The notes below the pieces were generated by a model, which saw only the letters and a list, made by a program, of their open reading frames with translations, was not told where the DNA came from and searched no databases. From NCBI GenBank assembly GCA_900110395.1, contig FODP01000002.1:434001-498000 (forward strand): a stretch of 64,000 nt of DNA, given 5' to 3'. A program made the translations under genes and the position numbers. Below are positions 41,696-50,073 of this stretch, piece by piece (the first letter of the stretch is position 1; each line of letters begins with the position of its first letter). The stretch comes from Rhodospirillales bacterium URHD0017. GTDB lineage: Bacteria > Pseudomonadota > Alphaproteobacteria > Reyranellales > Reyranellaceae.

Positions 41696-43285
41696 ATGCA
41701 AGACGATTACGACTTCATCATCATCGGCGGCGGCTCGGCCGGGGCCGTCCTGGCGGCGCGGCTGAGCGAGAATCCCGCCATCCGCGTGCTGCTGCTGGAA
41801 GCCGGCCGCGACTTCCGCACCGCCGAGACGCCGCAGCACCTGCGCATCCCCAATCCGTTGCGCGCCATCGCCGACGACGATTATCGCTGGCCCAGGCTTC
41901 TGGCGCGCCGGACGGAACGCCAGGAGCCCAAGCTTCTGTGGCGCGGCCGCGCGATCGGCGGCAGCTCGACCATCAACGGCCAGATCGCCATCCGCGGCAT
42001 TCCCGAGGATTTCGCCGACTGGGTCGCCGACGGCGCCACGGGCTGGGGCTGGCAGGAGGTGCTGCCTTACTTCCGCAGGCTGGAAAGCGATGTCGATTTC
42101 GGCGACGCGCCGTATCACGGCAAGAGCGGCCCGATCCCCGTCTATCGCGCGCCGGTCGAGCAATGGGGCCATGTCGACCGCGCCTTGATGAAAGCGGCGA
42201 TGGCGCTGGGCTACGGCTGGTGCCCCGACCACAACGCGCCGGAGGGAAGCGGCGTGGGTCCCTACGCGATCAACAGCCGGCAGGGGCTGCGCATCTCGGT
42301 CAATGACGGCTATCTCGAAGCAGCACGCGATCGCGCCAACCTGACGATCGTCGGCAATGCGGTGGTCGACACGCTCACCTTCGAAGGCAACCGCCCGCAT
42401 GCCAACGGCGTCAGCGTACAGGTCGGCGGCGAGCGCAAGTCCGTGCGGGCGCGGCGCGAGGTGATCCTGGCGGCCGGCGCGATCCATTCGCCGGCGATCC
42501 TGCAGCGCTCCGGCATCGGGCCGCGTCGTTTGCTGGAAGACCTCGGCATAAAGGTCGTGGCCGAGCGGCCGGTCGGCGAGCATCTGCTCGACCATCCGAT
42601 CCTGGGACTCTCGCTCGAGCTGCGTCCCGATGCGCAGGTGAGCACGCTCGCCCACCGTCACACCAATTGCTGCCTGCGCTACACGTCGGGCCTCGCCGGA
42701 TCGGGCGTCAACGACATGATCGTGATCGCGGGCAACCTGCGGCCGGCGGAGGACGGCGGCACGGCGCGGGCCCGCCTCGCCGTCTCGGCCTTCCAGGCGC
42801 TGAGCGAAGGCAGTGTGCGCATCACCACTCGCCTTCCCGCGGCGGACCCGCGCGTCGACGAGCGCATGCTGAGCCACGACAGCGACCTCTTGCGCATGCG
42901 CGACGGCGTGCGCCGGCTCTGCGAGATCGGCCGGCATGAGGCGGTCCGCGCCATCGCCAGCCGCGTCGAATACGGCATGACCGGCCGGTCGATCGACCAG
43001 CCCTTCGCGGCGAGGGAACTCGACGACTGGATGTTCGCCGAGTGCTCCGATGCCCAGCACGCCAGCGGCACCTGCCGCATGGGCGACGCCCGCGACCCGC
43101 GCTCGGTGGTAGATCCCGACTGCCGGGTGATCGGCTGCAGCGGGCTCAGGGTCATCGACGCCTCGGTCATGCCGACCGTGGTGCGGGCCAATACCCACCT
43201 GACGACTGTGATGATTGCCGAAAAGATGGCCGACCATCTCAAGCAATCGGTCAAAAACTCACGGCATGCGCAACCAGTAGGGTAG
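41696..43285 (+). CDS. GMC-family FAD-dependent oxidoreductase
   Basis: A 529-residue flavoenzyme of the glucose-methanol-choline group. The N-terminal FAD fold is DFIIIGGGSAGAVLAARLSENP (residues about 5-26). GGSSTINGQIAIRG near 90-103 is GMC signature 1, GAIHSPAILQRSGIG near 261-275 is signature 2, and the C-terminal segment HASGTCRMG followed by NTHLTTVMIAEKMAD holds the active-site His pair. It oxidises a primary alcohol or aldehyde, substrate unknown. It starts 61 nt from the divergent amidohydrolase, so they may share control sequences. Confidence 0.92.
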   Translation: MQDDYDFIIIGGGSAGAVLAARLSENPAIRVLLLEAGRDFRTAETPQHLRIPNPLRAIADDDYRWPRLLARRTERQEPKLLWRGRAIGGSSTINGQIAIRGIPEDFADWVADGATGWGWQEVLPYFRRLESDVDFGDAPYHGKSGPIPVYRAPVEQWGHVDRALMKAAMALGYGWCPDHNAPEGSGVGPYAINSRQGLRISVNDGYLEAARDRANLTIVGNAVVDTLTFEGNRPHANGVSVQVGGERKSVRARREVILAAGAIHSPAILQRSGIGPRRLLEDLGIKVVAERPVGEHLLDHPILGLSLELRPDAQVSTLAHRHTNCCLRYTSGLAGSGVNDMIVIAGNLRPAEDGGTARARLAVSAFQALSEGSVRITTRLPAADPRVDERMLSHDSDLLRMRDGVRRLCEIGRHEAVRAIASRVEYGMTGRSIDQPFAARELDDWMFAECSDAQHASGTCRMGDARDPRSVVDPDCRVIGCSGLRVIDASVMPTVVRANTHLTTVMIAEKMADHLKQSVKNSRHAQPVG

Positions 43286-43317
43286 CGGCGCGGCAAACCG
43301 CATCGTAAAAACGGACC

Positions 43318-44472
43318 GTGGTCTACGCCGTCAGCGCCTTGTCGCACCGTTCCGAGCATATGTCCCCTGCGGCGGTGGCGTTGGCGGTGCTGCTGCATGC
43401 CCTGGTCGCACTGGCCCTGTGGTGGGTGGCGCAGGAGCCCAAGGCCCCGGCCGAGCCGGCGCTGGAGGTCTATTTCGAGCCGCCCAAGCCGGCCGAAAAG
43501 CCCCCCGAGCCCGAGCAGAAGCCCGAGCCCAAGCCGGAACCCCAGCCTCAACCGAAACCGCAGCCTCAGCCGCAGGTGATGCCGCCCATCGAGGCGCTGC
43601 GGCCGCCTGCCGAGATCGTCTCCGACAAGCCGACCCAGGCGCCGCCCAAGGGCGACAAGCCGAAGGACGCCGAGCTCGCACCGCCCCCGCCGCCGCTGCA
43701 GGACATCCTGCCGTCGCCCGACCAGGACCTGGCGCCGCCCACGGCGGCAGACTTCGCCAAGGTCGAGCCCGCCCCCACGCCGCCGACGCCGGCGCCGCCC
43801 ACCCCTGCGCCAACGCCCGAGCCAACGCCTGCGCCAACGCCCGCGGTCGAGCAGAAGACGCCGAGCGCGCCGCCATCGACCGCCGGCGAGCTTCCCAAGC
43901 CGCCGCCACCGACACCGCCGGCGCCGCAGGAGCCGCCGCAGCAACAGCAGCAACAGCAGCAACAGCATGCCTTGGCCACGCCGCCGCCCGCCAAGCCACA
44001 GCCGCCGCAACCGCCACAGCCACAGCCGCAGCAGCAACACCCCAAGCCGCCGATGCCGCAGCTGCAGAAGCCGGAGTACAAGCCTTCGCCGCTCAGCACC
44101 GCGCCGTCACGGCGGCCGCCGGCCGGCACGCAGTCGGAGAGCCCCTCGCCCTCGCCGTTCGTCAATCCGGCCGACACCTACAGTAAAGCGCGCGCCGCCG
44201 ACAATTACCTCTGGCAGGTCGTGCGCCGGCTGCAGGGCTACCGCTACCAGGCGAACGTCAGCGCCACCCAGGGCATTACCGTGGTGCGCGTGGTCATCGC
44301 CCGCGACGGGCGGCTGCTGAACGTCACCGTCTCGCGCTCGAGCGGCATTCCCGAGTTCGACCAGGGCGTGCTGGCCGGCGTGCGCTCGGGCTCCCCCTAT
44401 GCGCCCTTGCCGCCCGATATCCACGGCGAGAGCGCCACCTTCGACCTGCCGCTGGTCTCCAGCAGGCGCTGA
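43318..44472 (+). CDS. TonB-family energy-transducing protein with long Pro-rich linker
   Basis: A 384-residue protein. A single N-terminal hydrophobic segment (AVALAVLLHALVALALWWVA, residues about 18-37) anchors it in the inner membrane. Residues about 40-290 are a Pro/Lys/Glu/Gln-rich linker that can span the periplasm, followed by a TonB-type C-terminal domain (LWQVVRRLQGYRYQ, then GITVVRVVIARDGRL). It would couple proton motive force to outer-membrane receptors. The GTG start at 43318 is used; ATG 43360 would start just before the membrane helix. No ExbB/ExbD genes are nearby. Confidence 0.85.
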   Translation: MVYAVSALSHRSEHMSPAAVALAVLLHALVALALWWVAQEPKAPAEPALEVYFEPPKPAEKPPEPEQKPEPKPEPQPQPKPQPQPQVMPPIEALRPPAEIVSDKPTQAPPKGDKPKDAELAPPPPPLQDILPSPDQDLAPPTAADFAKVEPAPTPPTPAPPTPAPTPEPTPAPTPAVEQKTPSAPPSTAGELPKPPPPTPPAPQEPPQQQQQQQQQHALATPPPAKPQPPQPPQPQPQQQHPKPPMPQLQKPEYKPSPLSTAPSRRPPAGTQSESPSPSPFVNPADTYSKARAADNYLWQVVRRLQGYRYQANVSATQGITVVRVVIARDGRLLNVTVSRSSGIPEFDQGVLAGVRSGSPYAPLPPDIHGESATFDLPLVSSRR

Positions 44473-44477
44473 CGGCG

Positions 44478-45734
44478 TCAGCCGACCGCGGCGTAGGGAT
44501 TGACCCAGCGTCCGCCGGTCAGCCGCACGACCAGGAAGCCGATGATCGCCAGGTTGACCACGTTGAAGATGATGCCGGTGGTGAAGGCCGGCGCGTAGTA
44601 GCCGTAGTGATCGTAGAGGAAGCCCGCGAACCAGCTTCCCGCGGCCATGCCGCTCATGGCCGTGAACAGGGTGAGCGGCATGCGCCACGAGGCCTCCGAT
44701 GGCGGGAAGATATCGCGGATGGCGACCGAGTAGGCTGGGATGATGCCGGCGAAGCCGAAGCCAAAGGCGGCGGAGACAGCGAACAGGCCGGCCTCGTCCT
44801 GGGTGAGCGAGAAGGCCGAAATGGCGAGCGCCTGGCTCGCCGAGCCCACCATGATCGTGCGCAGGCCGCCGATGCGATCGGCCAGCGCGCCCCACGCCTG
44901 GCGGGCGATGAAGGCCGACGCCAGCATCACCGACAGCATGGTGGCGCTGGTCGTCGGCGAGATGCCGATATCGGTGCAGAAGGCCACGAGATGCGCCTGC
45001 GGCACCGACATCGGGATGCAGCAGCAGAAACCGGCGATGCAGAGCAGCACCTGCACGAGGTTGGGATGCATGCCGCCGATGCGCCGGCCGGCGGCGGTCA
45101 CGTGCGGCAGGTGCTGCGGCACGAGGGGCAGCGGCGTGGGCTTGAGCAGCAGGGTCGCCGGCAGGATGGCGACCAGCACCAGGACGGCAAAGCCCAGCAT
45201 CAGCGTCTGCCAGCCCAGGCTGGCGATGATGCGCTCGAACAGCGCCGGCCAGACGACGCCGGCGACGTACTGGCCCGACGAGATCAGCGCGATCGCCGTG
45301 CCGCGGCGGCGGTCGAACCAGCGGCTGACATAGACCAGCAAGGGCGGATAGACGCCGCCGTTGCCGAACAGGCCCATCAGGGCGTGGCCGATGAACAGCG
45401 ACCAGATCCAGCCCAGCGACGACAGCACCAGCCCGGCCGCGATCATGCCGGCGCCGATCGCCACCGTGGCACGGACGCCGATGCGGTCGGACAGCCAGCC
45501 CATGAAGATGCCGCCGGCACCCGTGCCGACCCACAGGAACGCACCGGCCAGCGCCACCACCGAACGGTCGGTGCCGAGCGATTCCTGGATCGGCTTCATG
45601 CCGACGACGATGAGCAGGGACGAGCCGAAAGACACCGACAGGATCGCCAGGATCAACCAGGCGGTCCGCCACGAGGCCTTACTTTCAACGCTGCCGGGCC
45701 GTGTCGCCCCGTCGCCGGGCGAAGGCCCGTCCAT
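44478..45734 (-). CDS. MFS transporter
   Basis: A 418-residue transporter with 12 hydrophobic segments. The loop SDRIGVRATV after helix 2 (near residue 72) matches the MFS motif, and the N-terminal half (FGSSLLIVVGMKPIQESLG) resembles the oxalate/formate and monocarboxylate-type antiporters. ATG 45734 has AGGAA upstream; a longer frame is open but unsupported. Convergent with the TonB-like gene (5 nt between stops) and divergent from the aldo/keto reductase. Substrate unknown. Confidence 0.87.
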   Translation of the reverse strand: MDGPSPGDGATRPGSVESKASWRTAWLILAILSVSFGSSLLIVVGMKPIQESLGTDRSVVALAGAFLWVGTGAGGIFMGWLSDRIGVRATVAIGAGMIAAGLVLSSLGWIWSLFIGHALMGLFGNGGVYPPLLVYVSRWFDRRRGTAIALISSGQYVAGVVWPALFERIIASLGWQTLMLGFAVLVLVAILPATLLLKPTPLPLVPQHLPHVTAAGRRIGGMHPNLVQVLLCIAGFCCCIPMSVPQAHLVAFCTDIGISPTTSATMLSVMLASAFIARQAWGALADRIGGLRTIMVGSASQALAISAFSLTQDEAGLFAVSAAFGFGFAGIIPAYSVAIRDIFPPSEASWRMPLTLFTAMSGMAAGSWFAGFLYDHYGYYAPAFTTGIIFNVVNLAIIGFLVVRLTGGRWVNPYAAVG

Positions 45735-45849
45735 GTCGTTTCCTGACTGCAGGCTTGTTTGCCTGCTTTGGGCAGTATTATCGCGACAAACGTGCGTTAC
45801 GGGAACGCGAATGGCTTCCGCTGTGCGCAACATTTGCTAGATTTGATCC

Positions 45850-46824
45850 ATGAAAACCAAGCTCCTCGGCCGCACCGGCATTTCCGTCTCCCAGCTCTGC
45901 TTCGGCACCATGTCCTTCGGCGGCGACGCCGACGAAGCCACCTCGGCCGCGATGTACAAGAACGTCCGCGACGCCGGCATCAATTTCCTCGACACGGCCG
46001 ACGAGTACAGCAAGGGCAAGTCCGAGGAAATCCTCGGCCGCCTGATCAAGGGCCATCGCGACGAGCTGGTGATCGCCACCAAGTGCAACAGCCAGCAGGG
46101 ACCCGATGTCAATGCGCGCGGCACGTCGCGCCGCCATGTCGTGCGGGCGGTCGATGCGAGCCTGAAGCGGCTCGGGACCGATCGCCTGGATATCCTGTTC
46201 CTGCACCGCTACGACGCGCTGACGCCGATCGACGAATCGATGCGGGCCCTCGAGGACGTCGTGCGCGCGGGCAAGGTGATCTATCCCGCCGTCAGCAACT
46301 GGTCGGCGTGGCAGACCCAGCGCGGGCTCGACATCCAGGAGCGCAGCAACTGGGCGCGCCTGCAAGTCATCCAGCCCATGTACAGCCTGGTGAAGCGCCA
46401 GGCCGAGGTCGAGATCCTGCCGATGGCCGAGGCCAACGGCATCGGCGTCATCCCCTACAGCCCGGCCGCCGCCGGCCTGCTGTCGGGCAAGTATCTCGGC
46501 CAGGCGACCGGCCGGCTCAAGACCAACAAGATGTACGAGGCGCGCTACAGCGACGCCTGGATGTTCGAGGTGGCCGAGGAATATGTCGCCTTCTGCAAGG
46601 AGCGCGGCCTGCACCCGGTCAGCACGGCGATCGCCTGGGTCGGCGCGCACCCCGCGGTGACCGCGCCCATCATCGGCGCCCGCAACACCGATCAGCTGAA
46701 GGACTCGCTCAACGCCACAAAGATCGACATGACGCCGTCCCTGCGCGCGGAGATCGCCGATTTGTCGCGCACGCCGCCGCCGGCGACCGACCGGCTGGAG
46801 GAGCAGAAGGTCGCAAGGGCTTGA
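45850..46824 (+). CDS. aldo/keto reductase
   Basis: A 324-residue NADPH-dependent reductase with a TIM barrel. It begins MKTKLLGRTGISVSQLCFG. The catalytic Asp and Tyr are in FLDTADEYSKG near residues 49-59, the Lys in VIATKCN near 78, and the His in DILFLHRYD near 117-124. It reduces aldehydes or ketones. The C-terminal NADPH-binding region (IIGARNTDQL near 276) is present. It is followed after 2 nt by the CBS-BON gene, so the two are probably co-transcribed. Confidence 0.92.
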   Translation: MKTKLLGRTGISVSQLCFGTMSFGGDADEATSAAMYKNVRDAGINFLDTADEYSKGKSEEILGRLIKGHRDELVIATKCNSQQGPDVNARGTSRRHVVRAVDASLKRLGTDRLDILFLHRYDALTPIDESMRALEDVVRAGKVIYPAVSNWSAWQTQRGLDIQERSNWARLQVIQPMYSLVKRQAEVEILPMAEANGIGVIPYSPAAAGLLSGKYLGQATGRLKTNKMYEARYSDAWMFEVAEEYVAFCKERGLHPVSTAIAWVGAHPAVTAPIIGARNTDQLKDSLNATKIDMTPSLRAEIADLSRTPPPATDRLEEQKVARA

Positions 46825-46826
46825 GC

Positions 46827-47513
46827 ATGTATGCCAGGGACGTGATGTCGACCCCGGTGATTACGATCAGCACCGGCGCCACGGTGCGTGACGCCGCCCG
46901 GCTGCTGGTCAACTCCCAGGTGAGCGCGCTTCCCGTGGTCGACGAACGCAACGCCCTGGCCGGAATCGTGAGCGAGGTCGACCTGATCCGCCGCGTCGTC
47001 GGCGAGTTCAACGATCCGACGCAGCTCCATGCCCATCTCGGCAGTCCCGACAGCCAGGAGGTCCTGTCCCTTACCGTCGCCGAGATCATGACCACGGCGG
47101 TCGTCACCGCGACCGAGGACACCTCGCTGGACGACGTGGCGACGCTGATGTTGGAGCATCAGACCAAGCGCATCCCCATCATGCGCGGCACCGGGGTGAT
47201 CGGTGTCGTGAGCCGCATCGATCTGGTGAAGGCCATGCTGTCGCACGGCGCCCCGGGCGCCGCGGCGGCAACGCCGGCGCCGGCACCCGCGGCGCGCGAT
47301 GACGAGTCGCTCCGCCTGCAGGTGACGACGGCGATCCACCGGCTCGGCATCCCCCTTGGCGGCACGTTCGACGTGGTCGTGCGCCACGGCATCGCCCACC
47401 TCTGGGGACAGGTCGGCAGCGTCGAGGAGGACAAGGCCTGCCAGATGGCGGCCATCAAGATGGACGGTGTCACCGACGCCATCAGCCACATGCAGGTCAT
47501 GCCTCGGCGTTGA
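46827..47513 (+). CDS. CBS-pair and BON domain protein
   Basis: A 228-residue protein with two CBS motifs (residues about 1-60 and 80-140: MYARDVMSTPVITIS and EIMTTAVVTATEDTSLDD), which typically bind adenine nucleotides. An Ala/Pro linker and a BON domain (about 160-225, LQVTTAIHRLGI ... GVTDAISHMQV) follow. BON domains contact membranes or other proteins, so the protein may sense energy status and act on an envelope or metabolic partner. It starts 2 nt after the aldo/keto reductase stop. A half palindromic element follows. Confidence 0.88.
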   Translation: MYARDVMSTPVITISTGATVRDAARLLVNSQVSALPVVDERNALAGIVSEVDLIRRVVGEFNDPTQLHAHLGSPDSQEVLSLTVAEIMTTAVVTATEDTSLDDVATLMLEHQTKRIPIMRGTGVIGVVSRIDLVKAMLSHGAPGAAAATPAPAPAARDDESLRLQVTTAIHRLGIPLGGTFDVVVRHGIAHLWGQVGSVEEDKACQMAAIKMDGVTDAISHMQVMPRR

Positions 47514-47524
47514 GCGCGCCACAC

Positions 47525-47547
47525 CCCTTCGCGGAGTCCGCGAAGGG
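47525..47547. repeat. single palindrome of family A
   Basis: CCCTTCGCGGA/TCCGCGAAGGG, an 11-bp stem with 1-nt loop. The stem is identical to the first stem at 38782-38804. It lies between the convergent CBS-BON gene and the broken CoA-transferase gene and can act as a transcript end. Confidence 0.75.
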
Positions 47548-47554
47548 AGGAATT

Positions 47555-47989
47555 CTATATGACCTTTCGCGCCTTCAAGTCCTTGATCTCCGCCGCGCTG
47601 TAACCCAGCTCGCACAGCACCGCCTCGTTGTGCTGGCCGAGCTCGGGCGCGATGCCGGCCTTGGCTGGCGTCTTGGAGAACTGCCAGGGCGTGCCGTGCA
47701 CCTTCAGCTTCTTGCCGTACTTGGGATAGTCGACGTGGGTGACGTAGCCGTTGGCGATGACGTCGGGATCGTTGGAGGCTTCCAGGAGCGTGTTGATCGG
47801 CGCCGAGACGATGTCGGCCTTGCGCAGCCTGGCCACCCAGTCGTCGCGCGTGCCGGTGGCGAACAGGTCGTCGAGCAAAGCCAGAAGCTCTTCGCGCTTG
47901 GCGTCGTTGTCGATGATGACGGCGAGATTCTCGAAGCCCGCCGCCTTGATACGGTCGTGGAAGCCCAGGCCGGTCATGGCGTCCTTCCA
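47555..47989 (-). pseudogene. 3' fragment of a CaiB/BaiF CoA-transferase gene
   Basis: The fragment encodes the last 140-145 residues of a family III CoA-transferase and is close to the C-terminus of the intact gene at 50074-51291. An example is GTRDDWVARL near the middle, ending ELGYSAAEIKDLKARKVI. Similarity stops abruptly at 47989, opposite 50508. The N-terminal CoA-binding part and catalytic Asp are absent, so it cannot be an active transferase. An internal ATG at 47977 exists but is probably irrelevant. Confidence 0.8.
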
Positions 47990-48055
47990 CCGTCTGCGCG
48001 GAAGTTTCGACCAGTCCTCCCCATCGCGAGCGAGCGCTGTTCGCGTGAGCGAACA

Positions 48056-48451
48056 CTACCTGCCCGGCGAAGAACCACTTCTCGCTGGGCCCGGCGGTGG
48101 ATTTGCCGGCGGTAGCGGCGGCTGGACAGGCGCCATGCAGCTGATCGAACCGATGGTGTTGGCGCCGTATTGCACGTAGCCCGAGTCCTGGACCGGCGAA
48201 TGCGACGCCGTGATCGGCAGGTAGAGGTAGCAGACCGTGCCGTCAACCGGATCGCGCCAGCGCTGGACGATGGTGTCCTGCAAGGGCCCCGCGAACTGCC
48301 GATCGAGCTGCATGCGCGGAAGCTGGCCCCACACGTTTTGCGATGGCACCTGCTGCGCAGCCGGCTGCTGAGCCTGGGCAGCCAGCGGCAGCACGGCCAA
48401 GATGGCCGACGCGATGATGGCCGACGCGATGATGGAAGGCCCGAGCCGCAT
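48056..48451 (-). CDS. small secreted protein next to adhesin gene
   Basis: A 131-residue protein with a signal peptide (MRLGPSIIASAIIASAIL..., cleavage likely after AQA near residue 27), whose repeated IIASA comes from a 15-nt tandem duplication. The mature part has two Cys (VCYLYLPI near residue 74 and ISCMAP near 105) that may form a disulfide, and a Pro-rich tail. It lies 17 nt after the autotransporter gene on the same strand and is likely co-expressed, perhaps as a periplasmic helper. No family recognised. Confidence 0.7.
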   Translation of the reverse strand: MRLGPSIIASAIIASAILAVLPLAAQAQQPAAQQVPSQNVWGQLPRMQLDRQFAGPLQDTIVQRWRDPVDGTVCYLYLPITASHSPVQDSGYVQYGANTIGSISCMAPVQPPLPPANPPPGPARSGSSPGR

Positions 48452-48468
48452 GACGCCGATCCGATCTG

Positions 48469-49935
48469 CTACCAGGAAAACTGCACGCCGACTCGTCCGC
48501 CGAATTGCGACGCGCCCACACCGTAGCCGAGGCCGCCGGAGACCACGACCTGATCGGTGACGCGCATGTAGCTCGACAGCGCCATCGCGCTTTGGCCCTG
48601 GAATGTACCGTAGTTCATGGCGACCGCGAATTTTTTCTGATCGGCGAGCGCGCCGCCGCTCAGCGCCATGGCCATGGCGACGCCTGAATTGGCGACGTCG
48701 ACGCGCTGGTTGACCTGATTGACCTGCGATTGCAGGCCGTTGACCTGCGACTGCAATCCGGAGGCCATGCTGCTGAGCTGGCCCATGTTGACCGCATCGG
48801 TCGGGCCGACGCCGGCGGCCACGTTGGTGAGCCGCCGCTCGTTGCCCGCCGAGCCGAACGACACGGTGTTGGGGGCGCTCGCCACCGAGCCTTGCCCGAT
48901 GGCGACCGAATTGGTGGCGGACGCCTGTACCACGGTGTTGGCGCCGACCGCCGTGGCGTTGGCCGCCTGCACCGAGGCACTCTGGCCCACCGCCACCGCG
49001 TTGGCCGTCGTGGCGCTCGACGAATTGCCCACCGCGGTCGCCGAAGACACGTTGGCTGTGCCGCCGGTGGCGGTGGCAAAATCGCCGAACGCGCCGCCGC
49101 CGTTGGCGGCGGAAGCGCCGTTGCCCACGGCGACCGAGCCGGTGGCCAGGGCGTTGGTGCCGATGGCGATGCTGTTGGCGCCGCTGGCGAGCGCGCCGGT
49201 GCCGGCGGCGAAGGCGTTGGTGTTGGTCGCCTGCGCCCCGACGCCGAGCGCAACCGCATTCGTGCCGGTGGCCGAGGCTGCGGCACCCGTGCCGTTGACC
49301 TTGACATAGGTCGAGCTGCCGCCCACCGCGGCGTTGAGCGCGCCCAGGGCGCTGCCGACGTTGTTGTAGGTGGTGCCCTGGATGGCATAGCTCGGCACGG
49401 TGAGCTGACCGCCGCCGTCGAGGCCGGCACCGCCCCCGAACACCGCGGCGGCCTGCTGGTTGGCTGTCAGGAGCTGGCCGCCGTTCACCGCGTCGGTGCT
49501 GCCGGCCGCGAGCGCGCCGGCGGAGACGTTGACGATGCCCCGCTCGTTGCCGACCGAACCGACCGACACCGTGTTGTCCGCGTTGGCGACCGAGTTGGTG
49601 CCAAGGGCGACGGAATTGGCCGCGCTCGCCGTGCTTAGGGCGCCGAGGGCGACAGAATTACCGGTCGCGTTGCTCCTCTGGCCGAACGCCGCGGCCTCCG
49701 AGCCCGCCGCAGTACTAAACTGGCCGAACGCCGTTGCGCCAACGCCTTGCGCGGCTGCGCTTTCGCCGACCGCCGTTGAGGCAGGCGAGGTAGCTAACGC
49801 ATTGCAAGGACCGCTAAAGCCACCGAGAGGATTCGAACGACACTGAGCCTGTGCGGCGCTTGGCGCCATGGCCAGTGCAACGATGGCGCATCCGGCCAGC
49901 AGCGCCGCGCCGTGGTTCCCCCAATGATCGAACAT
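48469..49935 (-). CDS. YadA-type trimeric autotransporter adhesin
   Basis: A 488-residue outer-membrane adhesin. A signal peptide (about 1-30) is followed by YadA head repeats of about 14 residues (NSVALG, NSIAIG, NAVAVG patterns) and two neck motifs (GNERGIVNVSAGA and GNERRLTNVAAGVGPTDAVNMGQL). A short coiled coil (LQSQVNGLQSQVNQVNQRV) and a four-strand membrane anchor ending QFSW complete it. Three chains form one pore and surface fibre that binds host or surfaces. GAGGGG precedes the ATG. Shorter than many family members, so the head sits close to the membrane. Confidence 0.93.
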   Translation of the reverse strand: MFDHWGNHGAALLAGCAIVALAMAPSAAQAQCRSNPLGGFSGPCNALATSPASTAVGESAAAQGVGATAFGQFSTAAGSEAAAFGQRSNATGNSVALGALSTASAANSVALGTNSVANADNTVSVGSVGNERGIVNVSAGALAAGSTDAVNGGQLLTANQQAAAVFGGGAGLDGGGQLTVPSYAIQGTTYNNVGSALGALNAAVGGSSTYVKVNGTGAAASATGTNAVALGVGAQATNTNAFAAGTGALASGANSIAIGTNALATGSVAVGNGASAANGGGAFGDFATATGGTANVSSATAVGNSSSATTANAVAVGQSASVQAANATAVGANTVVQASATNSVAIGQGSVASAPNTVSFGSAGNERRLTNVAAGVGPTDAVNMGQLSSMASGLQSQVNGLQSQVNQVNQRVDVANSGVAMAMALSGGALADQKKFAVAMNYGTFQGQSAMALSSYMRVTDQVVVSGGLGYGVGASQFGGRVGVQFSW

Positions 49936-50073
49936 GACAGCCCCCTCGTGGTTTCTCGCGTGGCGCGAGCCCTCGCCGGGAACGCCACCCTGCTACGCCG
50001 AAACGAACGCCATCATGCTACCCAAAAGGCAGCCGATTCCTAAGGGCAATTGGCGACAGGGCGCCAACCCAAC

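Noticed and set aside
43500-44100. CAG/CCG-rich stretch in the TonB-like gene as a DNA repeat
   Set aside because: It encodes the Pro/Gln/Glu linker typical of TonB proteins and has no regular DNA unit.
45755-45781. TTGTTT/TATTAT as promoter for the aldo/keto reductase
   Set aside because: The spacer is 15 nt and the -35 is weak, so it is only suggestive.
48700-49800. Repeated short blocks considered as a CRISPR array
   Set aside because: The periodicity is that of YadA head repeats in a coding frame; no constant repeat with unique spacers.
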